Part shown: piece by piece, positions 23,896-33,565 of the stretch
How the letters are laid out: every line of letters begins with the position of its first letter
Position numbering within the stretch: the stretch's first letter is position 1
NCBI GenBank assembly: GCA_014529385.2
Contig: CM043966.1
Span: 38,448,537 to 38,512,536, forward strand
From: Adiantum capillus-veneris
Taxonomy: Eukaryota; Streptophyta; Polypodiopsida; Polypodiales; Pteridaceae
Length of the DNA stretch: 64,000 nucleotides
Reading direction: 5' to 3'
Program-made: the position numbers and the translations under genes
The notes under the pieces: generated by a model
The model's input: the letters and a program-made list of their open reading frames with translations, nothing else
What the model was told of the DNA's origin: nothing
The model's database searches: none

Positions 23896-24917
23896 TCACT
23901 CTGCGCTAAAAGCCCATTCTGCATTGACATCAGCATCACAATCTCCTTTCATAGAAGACTCAACAATGGCTGCATTTGTAGTGGAACCAGCATTTGCAGT
24001 GGAACCACCCTCTTTCTTCTTAGCCTCTTTGGCCTTCAACTTAGGACACTGCTTGATCAAGTGATCATTAGCTTTACAATCATGGCAACGCATCTTCTTT
24101 TTTCCCTTATCACCAGAATTTCCAGACGAAGTGCTGCCAACAAAAGCATTGGGAACCGAAGTTTTGACACTCGCAGCAGAACCATAAGAAGTGGCTGCAT
24201 TGTTGTTACCACCCTTTCTTTGAGAAGCAATAAAAGCCTGTTCAACTGCACGCTGTCTAGTCCTGTTTTTTCTGGAAAGTGACTCTTGCAACAACAATGT
24301 GCATAATGCATCAAACTTGACAACTTCTGGATTTCCTTGGGTCATAAGTCTCCAAGTACTAGCAAAAGTCTGGTGAGAATCTGTTAAGGCATCAACATTA
24401 GTCTGCACAAGGGAATGTCTGAAATGACTTCACCTGCAGAAATAAGTTGCTCATTGATATCCTTGACACTAGCAAGAAAAGTGTCCATATCATCTTCCTC
24501 ATGCATAATATTCGACTCCAACTCTTTACGCAGCAAAGAAATTTTAGCCTCATTGCGACTTGCATAAAGACCAGCCAAAATATCCCAAGCCTGTTTTGCA
24601 GATTTTGCTGAACGAATGTGAGGAACAATGGTGCGCTTCACAGACAATGCAATCAATGCATGAGCCTGTGCATCCTTTACATCCCAACAAGCTTGTTCTG
24701 TCGTAGGCAAAACAACTCTAATAGCAGCAATCCTTGCAGCAACACCTGCAACATCCTCAGAACCAGGACGTACATCAATGCCCTGCACAATATTCCACAC
24801 GCCCTTTGACACAAGAATGTGTTGCATCATATAAGCCCACATAGGGTAATTGTCCCCATCCAACCTGTCCTCGGCAGCAAACATCTTGAACACATCTGTG
24901 TTGTTGTTGTCAGCCAT
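23896..24917 (-). pseudogene. Copia Gag with zinc knuckle, one frameshift
   Basis: The likely start is the ATG at 24917 (MADNNNTDVFKMFAAEDRL); the frame is open further upstream, but the sequence there is leader. Next come the DUF4219/UBN2-type segments (DRLDGDNYPMWAYMMQHIL; SAKQAWDILAGLY; ISLLRKELESNIMHEEDD). A frameshift near 24400 moves the protein to another frame, which continues with FDALCTLLLQESLSRKNRT and a CCHC knuckle (CHDCKANDHLIKQC, about 24045-24090). It ends at 23896. Gag forms the particle and packages the RNA. It is broken here by the frameshift. Confidence 0.85.
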
Positions 24918-25265
24918 GGTAAATGCTGCACCTGATGTGAAAACTGCCCGAAAATAGGAGAAACGGAGCACGAACAACACGTGCTATATAGCACAAACCA
25001 TAAAAGACTTTGAGGCACCTGTTATGCAGAAAACGGCACTGACAAAAATTCTACACAAAATGACGAAATAGCATGTGCAGTACTCCATGTAGTGGAAACG
25101 GAGGCCGAAATGAGCCCGAATCAAAAATCTGAGCAGACTAAGGTCTTCGAGCTCACCCGAAATATTTTTCGACCTACGAACGCTCGCCAAACCTCACTGC
25201 AATTGGAGAAAGTGAGTAGGCGTGTGTTGGAACAGCTGGCGACTAAGCCCGAGAGGACGTAACCT

Positions 25266-25277
25266 ACTCTGATACCA
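25266..25277 (-). promoter_or_regulatory. Copia primer-binding site
   Basis: The minus strand reads TGGTATCAGAGT, two bases inside the 5' LTR. It has one change from the usual final C. Confidence 0.85.
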
Positions 25278-25279
25278 AT

Positions 25280-25506
25280 TGTTGGAATTAGGGTTGCAGA
25301 CAGATACACACAACTTGGAGAAGATGAAGGAAGCTCAAGGCACACAACAGAGAGTGTGTTACTCAGTGTGCAATGGAAAGATAGATAGCCCTAGAGTGAT
25401 GGGCGTATATACAATGCTCGGGGAAAAAAACCTCCTAAAGAGGGAAAAAATGCCCCGGTGGTCCTAGTGTGTTCACACACATCACTACCACATGTATATG
25501 GTAACA
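25280..25506 (-). repeat. Copia 5' LTR
   Basis: 227 bp, followed by target duplication CGCTC at 25507-25511. The initiator Met-type primer site is just inside it at 25266-25277. Confidence 0.95.
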
Positions 25507-25558
25507 CGCTCCTAGAGTTTGATTCAAAGCACCAACCAGAGCTAGAAGAAGCACCAGC

Positions 25559-25560
<2 letters not shown>

Positions 25561-25609
<49 letters not shown>
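25561..25609. repeat. AG microsatellite inside old copia gag
   Basis: 49 bp of AG repeat within the old gag coding region. It reads as alternating Arg-Glu in the gag frame, so it may have expanded within coding sequence. Confidence 0.95.
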
Positions 25610-25612
<3 letters not shown>

Positions 25613-25849
25613 CGTTCAATAGAGGAGGCTTTGGAGGAGGCCGAAACAACATAGTTCATGGACAAGGACGAGGAGAAGGTAGAGGAAGGGGTCGCATCAT
25701 TTGTCATTGGTGTGAAGAAGTGGAAACATTGCATGGGATTGTTGGGAGCAACAAGCAAATGTAGCAGCTGTACAAGAAGAAAAAGAAAGTAACAACCGTT
25801 TATTCTAGTTTACCCCAGTTGTATTTTTTGTGCATGTGAAGATTCACGC

Positions 25850-27002
25850 TGTGCGCGGGATGAAAACACACACAGCGCCTCTATAACGACCCGACACACA
25901 CTCTTGGGAAGATACACACACACACACACTAGGGGGCACCACTCGGCTTACACAACACACCTGGCCGAGACAAGAAACACACCTATGGAGTGAGAGGAGA
26001 GAGATTATCCACTTGCCCACTGCACACAGAGACACACACACACACACACACACACACACCCAAAAAACTCAGCTCAAAAGAGGAGAATTTCTGATGTTTA
26101 GATACAATTGAGCTTGGGCCAACACCAATGGGGCAAATAGCTCACACAATATAGGTAAAATAAGCCAGATACAATCACAAACTAGAGCAGAAACTTCGCT
26201 CATAGAAGAAACTTACACAGAAAAACAGCAGGAAAAGAGTGAGGAATTTGGAAAAATGGACAGCGCCATCGCATCCGGAACGGCCCAAAACCCCAGTCTA
26301 CAATGTCAAAGTGCTCAAATCCGACCTCGGATGAGCAGTTTAGGGCCAAAACAGGCTCCAAAATGGGCAAAAACACACCTGCGGCTGTTCCTCCTCTCTT
26401 CTCCACGTTTTTTCTGGTCTTCTCTCTGTTTTTTCAGCTCCCACACTTAGCTTTATTAGTTGGGCACCCTTGGCCTTTTAGATGACCTCAAACGGACCCC
26501 GAACAGGCCAAAAGCTGACCTCGCAGTGCATAGTTGTCACCTTTTTGCATCATCCGCACACCTGGCACTCAGCTTTTTTCCAATAATTCATCTCGCCACC
26601 ACGTGAAGTGGCCCCAAAAAGTGGTCCTAATGATGACCTTCTGCGTAAATCTCACAAGAAAACACCCACGTTGTGTCCGTCCTCATCTGCGTGCAAATAT
26701 TGACCTCGTTCGCCCTCCTGACGCCACTAGATGCCATCTGACGCACCTGCTGACCTCATGTCGTCGGCCCGCGGATAGCTTCCTCGAGAAGTTTTACACG
26801 CTATAAACTCCTCATTATTGTAGAAAAACACAGTGGTACTGGTAATAGTGAAAATCGATGCACTATGTACACCCTGTCCTACCTGTACAAATGTGGGCCC
26901 CACATAACCACCTGGCTAAGGAAAATGGGCAATCCTTTATTTGATGCACCATGCATGTGTATGTACATATGCACAATCCCTTGCTCCAAAAAACTCCTGA
27001 CA
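25850..27002 (-). repeat. 3' LTR of the Tat-like element
   Basis: About 1,153 bp matching 52475-53607. It contains a CA tract at 26032-26059 and a 24-bp segment (near 26010-26033) missing from the other LTR. Confidence 0.93.
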
Positions 27003-27099
27003 TAATTTGCCCATCCCATAGCCTGCTAGATCATTCATGATCAACAGCAGCAAAAAGAGATATGAGACTTGCCGCATCACAGGTCTCCTCATCCCTCAC
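27003..27099 (-). other. 3' untranslated remnant of the Tat-like element
   Basis: Ninety-seven bases between the 3' LTR and the giant insertion. It continues on the far side at 46138. The last five bases, CTCAC, are the target duplication. Confidence 0.7.
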
Positions 27100-28061
27100 T
27101 GTTGAGCCAGCAGAGGAAGTGTTGAGCCAGCAAAGGATCACACCCACATTTTTGCTCACACCCATCATTTTGTAACCATTGATTGTAATAAATGTCTTTC
27201 CGACATTAATTTTGATTTGAGCCATTCATTAAGTAACGGGACTCAATTGAGTTTCCAGCTTGTAATCCTGAAGTAATTTCACCTATTGATGTAAATAATT
27301 AGAGATGTTCTCACCTCCAAGGCTGAGGTATATAAGCCAAAGTTTTGTAACCTAAAGAATATTCAATTATTAATCAAAGTGAGTTTTTGAGCGCCGTGAC
27401 TGTGTTTGAGAGAGAGAAAGAGAGAGAAAGAGAGTCTTATCTTCTTGCTACGCGAGCTACGGGGCCGCCATTGGAGAAGCGACACCGCCATTGTGTTAGC
27501 AACGGTGAGAGCTACGCACAGATACCAAGAGTGCGCGCTATCGGCTTCTACGTGTGGTAAGTTCCTACGAGCTTCGGTGTGAGTTTTCTTCCAACTCGTG
27601 TGTCGAAATAGAGCGTGCAGCATATCTATAGAACCACAACGAGTAGAGCTACACATTAGTACCATCGGGGTCAAGTTTCGGTCACCTGTATTTTTTCGGC
27701 CTGTCTTCATACGCGTTTGCCGCACGGAGTGGTTATAGGTTGATTTTGCAGTTCAAGTCTTTAGGGTGTTGTTCTTACCTAGTGTATAGACTTCCCCTTG
27801 AGTTTGAGATCGATTCAATGATTCTAGATCCTGTTTCGTATAGCATTCGTTCGTAGTACGGATTTCAGTCACTTGCGTATTTTAGAACTTAGATTTGATT
27901 TCCTTAGTAGTGATTGTCATTAGAAGGTCGAGTAGGTGATTTGACACCCACCTAGTTGTTTCCATGCGCCTGCGGGTCAAGCTCCGTCCTCGTCTGACAA
28001 ATTCTGTTGTTGGTTGAGTTCTCGCTATTTAGCTTCCGCTAGCGGCGTAACCGCCTTAACA
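27100..28061 (+). repeat. 5' LTR of the giant element
   Basis: It starts TGTTGAGCCAG and ends CCTTAACA. The first 20 bp are tandemly duplicated (27100-27119 and 27120-27139), which is not so in the 3' LTR. The flanking CTCAC lies before the outer copy, so the extra copy is part of the insertion. A TATA box lies at 27329, with a short purine (GA) tract near 27410-27433. Confidence 0.93.
27329..27336 (+). promoter_or_regulatory. LTR TATA box (giant element)
   Basis: TATATAAG, also at 45401-45408 in the 3' LTR, in a GC-richer context (GCTGAGG before it). Transcription would start about 30 bp downstream, giving an R/U5 of about 700 bp. Confidence 0.6.
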
Positions 28062-28063
28062 TT

Positions 28064-28080
28064 TGGCGCCGCTGCCGGGG
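28064..28080 (+). promoter_or_regulatory. Primer-binding site (giant element)
   Basis: TGGCGCCGCTGCCGGGG, two bases after the LTR end. It closely resembles the TGGCGCCGTTGCCGGGG sites of many plant Athila/Tat-group gypsy elements. Confidence 0.88.
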
Positions 28081-28117
28081 ACGAGAGCCCTAAGTAGGTG
28101 ACCTTAGACTAATCCTA

Positions 28118-28128
28118 CGAGGTGAGTC
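28118..28128 (+). promoter_or_regulatory. Candidate splice donor in the 5' leader
   Basis: CGAGGTGAGTC at 28119-28129 contains a full consensus AG|GTGAGT about 40 bp after the primer site. With a good acceptor before the 3' ORF (41853), it could generate a subgenomic RNA. This is inference only. Confidence 0.35.
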
Positions 28129-28601
28129 GTATAAACTACTTTGTATACTTTAGTTAGAAAAGATCTAGGAGTGGTGGACTCCGAAGGTCTCGAGAGATAC
28201 TAGGAAGTGGGGTATTCCTGGGTCTTCCGTGTTGACAGTATTTTTAGTTTAGCTTAGATTAGATTGTTTTTTATGGTGTTTAAGTGGTTGTTGACATAAA
28301 AAGCATTTGCTACTCCTTGTGTGGTAGTAAATCTCTTTATATTTTCAATTGCAAAAAATCCATTTTATGATTAGAAGTAGCTTAGGTAGGGCCTGATTTG
28401 ATCCTGATCTAGAGCTATCAATTGGTGTTCTATTTGCTTGATGTGTTTGATTGCATGTTAGATCACTGAAAAAGTCGCTTTGGTAGTGAAATATGCAATA
28501 AACAAAGTTCAGAAAAATTTTCTGTGTAACTGATTGTTGCTGAGCACTTAAAAGAGCTATTGGAAGAGTTCTGTGCTGAAAAACTGGAAATCTGCAACTT
28601 T

Positions 28602-29323
28602 AGACATCATACGCGTATGATGTCTTAGGACCTAAACAGAGACTAAAATTGAAAATTTGACATTGCCAGAGAAGGGGGGTTTTACCCTAAGATCAACTTA
28701 AAACAAGAGCATTAACACTCAAAGAAACCCAAAAAGACAAGTCGGAGTCCAAGAAACGCAAAGAATAGGAAATTTTGGATTCAAATCTTGTTTTTACATT
28801 CAAACCTGACAAAAACACTTGAAACTCAATTATAAACATTGGAGAAGGCTTAAAACCAAAAATAGTCAAAATCTGGGACAAAAGACATCATACGCGTATA
28901 ATGTCTTTTGGCACATCCACTGCTTATTTTTTATATCTGACCTGACAAAATTGTTACAGGCACTGTACATGTAAAGCATAAATATCAAGTTTGGACCCAA
29001 ATTGATGAAAAAGACATCATACGCGTATGATGTCTTTGACCTAATTTTGGACATATTTTGATACTTTGCTAACACAGATCCATTGTAATAGCTGTCTAGA
29101 GGTTATATTTCAAGTTTCATCCCATTTGGATCACAATTGACCCAAAAAACAAGTCAAAAGCGGAAAATTGCCAAGAAAAGCCTAAATTAGCCATAACTTG
29201 CTCAAACAGAGTTCAAACTGAATTTTGTGAGGGAACAGAGCATAAAGGGGCCACTGAGAGTGAGCATAACCAAAATAGTCAAAATCTGTGAAAAAAGACA
29301 TCATACGCGTATAATGTCTTTTT
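28602..29323 (+). repeat. 5' array of four 24-bp palindromes
   Basis: Half-site AGACATCATACG followed by its inverse complement. Copies are centred at about 28613, 28894, 29023 and 29307 (spacing 281, 129, 284). Copies 1 and 3 are perfect over at least 24 bp. Copies 2 and 4 share the same single change (ATAATG for ATGATG) and similar upstream context (ATAGTCAAAATCTG), showing a repeat unit of about 410 bp. Flanking A/T pairs extend copies 2 to 4 to 28-32 bp. The spacers are much less alike than the palindromes. Confidence 0.95.
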
Positions 29324-29486
29324 CAGCATAACTGCACAAAATTCTCACTTGATGAAACAGAAGTTGTCCAACTGACAAGATTAAACAATTGACCAAGTAT
29401 CAATCAGTTTGGATCAATTCTGACCACAAAAACTTGGGAAAAACAAATTGCCGAGACGGAAAAGTTACAGTCCTTTAGGGGAATTG

Positions 29487-31430
29487 ATGAATTTGAGATC
29501 GGGCAGGAATCTCCGGAATAATCAACCAAAACAAGGGGAACCAGCAAGTGTCATATCAACCGAGGGAAGTGTAAACCAAAGTTGGGTGCAACCATTAGAG
29601 CCGATCTTTGAAGGAAGTGTTTCTGATACTTCTTCGGAGAGATCTTACGAGATTTTCACCGAACACTCGAACAGGAACAACAGAGAAAATATGGCAGCAG
29701 GATCATCAAACCCTTCCGCCACAATGAAGCTATTGTTCATAAAATATCAGTACGACAATGAGCAAGGTGCAAAGATCTACAAAGATGGAATGGACCGCTA
29801 TTGTGTAAAGATAGAAGAAAGACCTAGTGAGTTCAAGGACTTAGTGCCTGTGAGCTATAGCGGAGATAGATATCTAGATGACGAGGGTACCATGTACTTG
29901 GTAGTCCTAAACCCTAACATTGTGGACAAGTGGGGATTGATGGGCACCAAAGCCAAAATAGATGAAGAACTCGAGGAGAAAGCACCAATAATGAACTTCC
30001 CTAATGCGAGGTTAAGAAGAGAGAATGAAACTACAAGGATCAACACTGATAACATCTATGTGGGGCTATACAAATATAATAATGGGGAGCAAGATCTCTA
30101 TTATAGATGTGAAGAACCCTACACCGGAGAGTTGACAGACAAAAAAAGACTCTATGTCTTTACCTACACAGAGGGATCGGAAGTGAAAATTGCCGCTTAC
30201 GATAAGTATGGCAGGCAATACTCAACAATGGGCAAGAAAGAATTAGAAGGATATACATACTTTGGGGGACCACTACATCAGTATTATGTTACTTCTAGCT
30301 CACATAGACCAGCACCAACAACTGGAGTGCAAAACTCAATGACAACAGGAGGACAAAGAACTCAGGTTGCTGACTCTTTCAGTCAACCTTGGGACTCGAA
30401 GCTCGGACCAATGGGATCATTACATTCCAGAGAGTCAATGGAGACGAATCGAGGTAGTGCAGTTCCAATCCCCACCTATACCACTCCAGGTCCAAGGTTT
30501 GAAGCGGAACCATCACATTTACCTCCCAGTAGTAGATTCAGGGCAGAGGAACCGACAAGGGTAACCCATGAAGTCCATGATGCTAGAGAAAGCTTTAGCC
30601 GAGACACAGGAGCAATGAGATTGGTAGCAGATCATAGACGTATGAGACCATCTCAAGTAGCCAAGTGTATGCCAAAGAAGTATGGTGGTTCAGGAGATCC
30701 GTATGCACATGTGTCACTCTTTAAGCAAGTCTTAAGAGCTGAGCAGATAACAGATTTCCATACACAATACGAGGGATTTGGTCTTACTCTAGAAGGTACT
30801 GCATTGACATGGTTTCAACCAATGAACATAGGGGGATTCCATGACATTGACCATTTGCTAAGAGAGTTTGCTGAGGAATTCTCAAAACGAGGGATTAAGC
30901 ACAATACGGTCTCACAAATATATGCTTTTAAACAGAGAGAACACGAAAAAGTGAAGGAAGCTTCACTTCGCTTCAAACAATACATTGAGAGATGTCCAGT
31001 ACGTGAACGACCACAAGATGACAGACTATCTGTTCTCTTTATTGAGGGACTGAGGAACGACACTCTCAAGAAGGACTTGCACTTGAAAGCTTGTACAAGT
31101 TTCGAGCAAGTAACGAGAGAGGCATTGTACTTAGTGGATAACTGTACGGTTTATGGAGAGGTGTCAGCGGATACAGATTTTGCATCCAGTAGCTCCTCCT
31201 CCGTAGCGAGCGAGACTACCACTAAAAAGAATGTTCAAACAACAACCATGCCAAATGTAGAGCAAATGATAGAAGATGCTCTAAAAAGGATGGCACCATA
31301 CCAAAAACCATTGCCAAAAACACTGAAATGGTGTGCTATTGAACAAAAATGGACAAATCATCCAACAGAGGAGTGTTATTACAACAAAGGGTATGTAAGG
31401 GAGCGCAGTATGCACCTCCTGCTCAATTAG
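29487..31430 (+). CDS. gag: Gag polyprotein of the giant element
   Basis: The first ATG of the frame is 29487 (MNLRSGRNLRNNQ); the frame is open upstream to 29448 without an ATG. Residues 1-70 are polar. Residues 70-270 form an unassigned globular region, followed by a disordered Pro/Ser stretch. From about residue 385 to 555 is a retrotransposon Gag domain (PKKYGGSGDPYAHVSLFKQ; LEGTALTWFQPMNIGGFHDI; KQREHEKVKEASLRFKQYIERC; DRLSVLFIEGLRNDTLKKDL). Gag builds the particle around the element RNA. The frame stops at 31430 just after an HPTEEC segment, while the next frame takes over in an 82-base overlap. No classical slippery heptamer is seen there, so a one-base change is more likely than programmed slippage. 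Confidence 0.88.
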   Translation: MNLRSGRNLRNNQPKQGEPASVISTEGSVNQSWVQPLEPIFEGSVSDTSSERSYEIFTEHSNRNNRENMAAGSSNPSATMKLLFIKYQYDNEQGAKIYKDGMDRYCVKIEERPSEFKDLVPVSYSGDRYLDDEGTMYLVVLNPNIVDKWGLMGTKAKIDEELEEKAPIMNFPNARLRRENETTRINTDNIYVGLYKYNNGEQDLYYRCEEPYTGELTDKKRLYVFTYTEGSEVKIAAYDKYGRQYSTMGKKELEGYTYFGGPLHQYYVTSSSHRPAPTTGVQNSMTTGGQRTQVADSFSQPWDSKLGPMGSLHSRESMETNRGSAVPIPTYTTPGPRFEAEPSHLPPSSRFRAEEPTRVTHEVHDARESFSRDTGAMRLVADHRRMRPSQVAKCMPKKYGGSGDPYAHVSLFKQVLRAEQITDFHTQYEGFGLTLEGTALTWFQPMNIGGFHDIDHLLREFAEEFSKRGIKHNTVSQIYAFKQREHEKVKEASLRFKQYIERCPVRERPQDDRLSVLFIEGLRNDTLKKDLHLKACTSFEQVTREALYLVDNCTVYGEVSADTDFASSSSSSVASETTTKKNVQTTTMPNVEQMIEDALKRMAPYQKPLPKTLKWCAIEQKWTNHPTEECYYNKGYVRERSMHLLLN

Positions 31431-33565
31431 CACCACCTCAGATACATCCAGTACCTCGATACCCAACGGGAAATGTACCAGGACCTATGGGGATAGAAAG
31501 ACCGCAACCGGTATTGGGACAACAACCACCTTTACCAGGAGCAAGACCAGTGGGCATTAGATATGCACCAACCTTAGAGAATCAGGAAGAACAAGCCTTA
31601 GTGCCTGTTCAAGCCTATTATGAAGAATCTGGTGCACACATGTCTCCAACTGTGTATTACCCACCAGAAGAACCCAAACAACCAGAACCATGGGGCATGA
31701 TTGGGAATGTTGGAATACCAACAATTACAAGTGCTTCTGATGAAGAGAGATACAATTTGGACGCAAGAACATTGATGTTCATAGCTCATGGAGGGTTAAC
31801 AGGACAAAGACCATCCTATCCACAAAGGACGAATCAAATGGGACCAAGACCAGCACTAGGACCCTGTTACAAGTGTGGAGGTGACCATCTGATGAATGTT
31901 TGCCCACATACGGAAATCATTAGAATTAACGCTTATTGCACTGAGTGTGGGGTTACTCACTTCATTGAGGATTGTTCAAAGAATCCAAACAAAGTGCAAA
32001 AGACGACATTGAATATGCTAGAAACTATTCCTACCAGCAGTGGGTCTGAAAATGAAACTCTGATACCAACGCAAGTTGTTACTAGAGCTCAAGCTAAGAA
32101 AACCACTAGAGAACCTGAGAATGGAAAGTTAGCGACTGAAGTGGTTAGTCAAGGACCGCGGAGTCAGAAAAACACATGGAAAGCTAGAAAAGCACGCATG
32201 AAGTTGAGAAAAGAACGTGAAGACGCTATTCTAGCTGAGGAACTAAAGCAAACTAAAGCTAGATTAGAAAAACTTGAGAGTCAAAACGGGAAACGAGAGA
32301 TGAGCCCGGAAAGAACGAAACAAAAGAGTATCAAAGAAACAACGAGCTTAAGCTCAGGGGGATCAGTGCTAGTCGACAAAGTACACGAACCATTGGACGC
32401 ACTGATGAGAGCTTACGAAGCTAGGTTAAAGAACAACCAAACACAAGAACAGAGGTGGATGACATACCCAAACGCGGAATTGGAAAAGCAGAGACTTGAA
32501 ATGTGCCAGAGAATGATCGAGACTGCACAAGCCTTATTAGAACCACCAAAAGAAACAATGAATTGTGGAAAGGAAAACCCAATTCAGCAAGAGACTATCG
32601 TTTCACGGGTAGCTGAAAAGACTCCCAGTGCACAAAAGCCTGAAAATACACAAAAGGATGACCGCATAGTATTGAACACAACCGATCAGGAGATAGAGAG
32701 TTTTCATCCAGTCATACAGAGGATTTACGGAAAAGATGAGGATTACAATGAATTTTGGAAACAAGTGAGAGAGGCAAACTTTGCAAACGAGCTAAGTTGC
32801 CAAGCTAATCAGACAAATTGGGAAAAGGACATCAGGAATCCTCCCATAGTGGAATTTGAGGCAGGATCTCAAGTGGACTTGGATCTGCAATCTTACTGGG
32901 GAGATGGGGGCTCTGTTAGAACAATGGAGAGCAAACCTCATTCACTGAAAACCTTACCTTCATACTTAGGAGAGTATGAAGCAAAATCCGAGATTAGAGC
33001 ACTTCCCTCACGAAAAATCTCATCAGAAAAAGTCATGGACTCGCAAGGATTGATAGAGATTTTGTCAACACCAGTGACATGCACTATCACTCTAGCTGAG
33101 CTTTTGAGGCTAAGACCACATATGTGGACCACTGTAGGAAAATGCTTGGAGAAATTCGGGATAAAAGATCCAACATCGAGATTGCAAGAGAGCATAGAGG
33201 AGCTGAGCAAGCCACAAAAGAACGCTAAGCCTGTACCCTTAAACAAGGTCGGAGAGTATTGCGAAGGTGAAGAGGGGAATACAACCTTACCAGTTGAATT
33301 CCAAGGAGTGAACACGATGGCAATACTAGACAGCGGAGCTGGGGTAGCCATTGCTACAAAAGAAATCTGGAAAAAATGGGGGAAACCAGCAATAAGGAAG
33401 ACTAGGTTGAAACTCCAATTAGCAGATGGACACATGGAGAAACCTATGGGGTTATTAGAGAAAGTTGTAGTGACTTCTTGCGGCATTGAATACGAACATA
33501 CTTTTGCTATTGTCGATTTTGCAAGGAGAATAACTATGATATCATATTGGGAAGACCATTCATGA
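31349..33565 (+). CDS. pro: Gag C-terminal zinc knuckles and aspartic protease
   Basis: Pro-rich start, then two compact knuckles of the form CX2CX3HX4C (CYKCGGDHLMNVC at residues 173-185 and CTECGVTHFIEDC at about 197-209), one residue shorter than usual CCHC. A long charged linker (residues 250-600, Lys/Glu-rich, probably helical) leads to a retropepsin with catalytic core AILDSGAGVAI (Asp at residue 661), ending in HTFAIVDFA. The flap-to-C-terminal hallmark IILGRPF is encoded just downstream but in the next frame, so a one-base loss near 33523 splits the protease. It processes the polyprotein. Probably fused to Gag and Pol in the parent element. Confidence 0.88.
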   Translation: MDKSSNRGVLLQQRVCKGAQYAPPAQLAPPQIHPVPRYPTGNVPGPMGIERPQPVLGQQPPLPGARPVGIRYAPTLENQEEQALVPVQAYYEESGAHMSPTVYYPPEEPKQPEPWGMIGNVGIPTITSASDEERYNLDARTLMFIAHGGLTGQRPSYPQRTNQMGPRPALGPCYKCGGDHLMNVCPHTEIIRINAYCTECGVTHFIEDCSKNPNKVQKTTLNMLETIPTSSGSENETLIPTQVVTRAQAKKTTREPENGKLATEVVSQGPRSQKNTWKARKARMKLRKEREDAILAEELKQTKARLEKLESQNGKREMSPERTKQKSIKETTSLSSGGSVLVDKVHEPLDALMRAYEARLKNNQTQEQRWMTYPNAELEKQRLEMCQRMIETAQALLEPPKETMNCGKENPIQQETIVSRVAEKTPSAQKPENTQKDDRIVLNTTDQEIESFHPVIQRIYGKDEDYNEFWKQVREANFANELSCQANQTNWEKDIRNPPIVEFEAGSQVDLDLQSYWGDGGSVRTMESKPHSLKTLPSYLGEYEAKSEIRALPSRKISSEKVMDSQGLIEILSTPVTCTITLAELLRLRPHMWTTVGKCLEKFGIKDPTSRLQESIEELSKPQKNAKPVPLNKVGEYCEGEEGNTTLPVEFQGVNTMAILDSGAGVAIATKEIWKKWGKPAIRKTRLKLQLADGHMEKPMGLLEKVVVTSCGIEYEHTFAIVDFARRITMISYWEDHS

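Larger units (their letters stand above)
20366..25506 (-). mobile_element. Nearly complete Ty1/copia retrotransposon, 5,141 bp
   Basis: Two 227-bp LTRs (20366-20592 and 25280-25506), TG...CA ends (TGTTGGAATT...GGTAACA), and 5-bp target duplications CGCTC at 20361-20365 and 25507-25511. The minus-strand primer site TGGTATCAGAGT (25266-25277) adjoins the right LTR. A purine tract (minus strand GGGGGG, 20596-20601) adjoins the left. Internal order on the minus strand is gag, protease, integrase, RT, RNase H, as in copia. The LTRs differ at about eight positions by eye, so the insertion is moderately old. Frameshifts in gag, protease and the integrase-RT junction make this copy defective. Confidence 0.95.
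19843..25800 (+). pseudogene. Old Ty1/copia gag split by a younger copia element
   Basis: ATG at 19843 (MEQKIAIITTFNGDKF). Continuing through two frameshifts are a DUF4219-like start and a UBN2 domain (LWHLIEPHEDAF; DVLSNEFGM; LYKLQKRDDESLIAHLNMFK; LRGVHKNIPNDEAI). The reading stops at 20365, where the 5.1-kb copia element is inserted. It resumes in the same frame at 25512 after the second target copy (segment EFDSKHQPELEEAPA). An AG tract at 25561-25609 then interrupts it, and a Gly/Arg-rich stretch plus a damaged knuckle (CHWCEEVETLHG) follow to about 25760. Protease and pol are absent; the Tat-like gypsy LTR begins at 25850. The probable 3' LTR of this old element is at 53726-54067. Confidence 0.75.

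Noticed and set aside
28602-29323. The regularly spaced palindromes as a CRISPR array
   Set aside because: The spacing is 130-285 bp rather than 30-40, there are no cas genes, and the setting is a plant retrotransposon.
31349-31430. Programmed -1 frameshift between gag and the next frame
   Set aside because: The overlap exists, but no X XXY YYZ heptamer lies in it, and the same kind of one-base break recurs at places where no frameshift would be expected.
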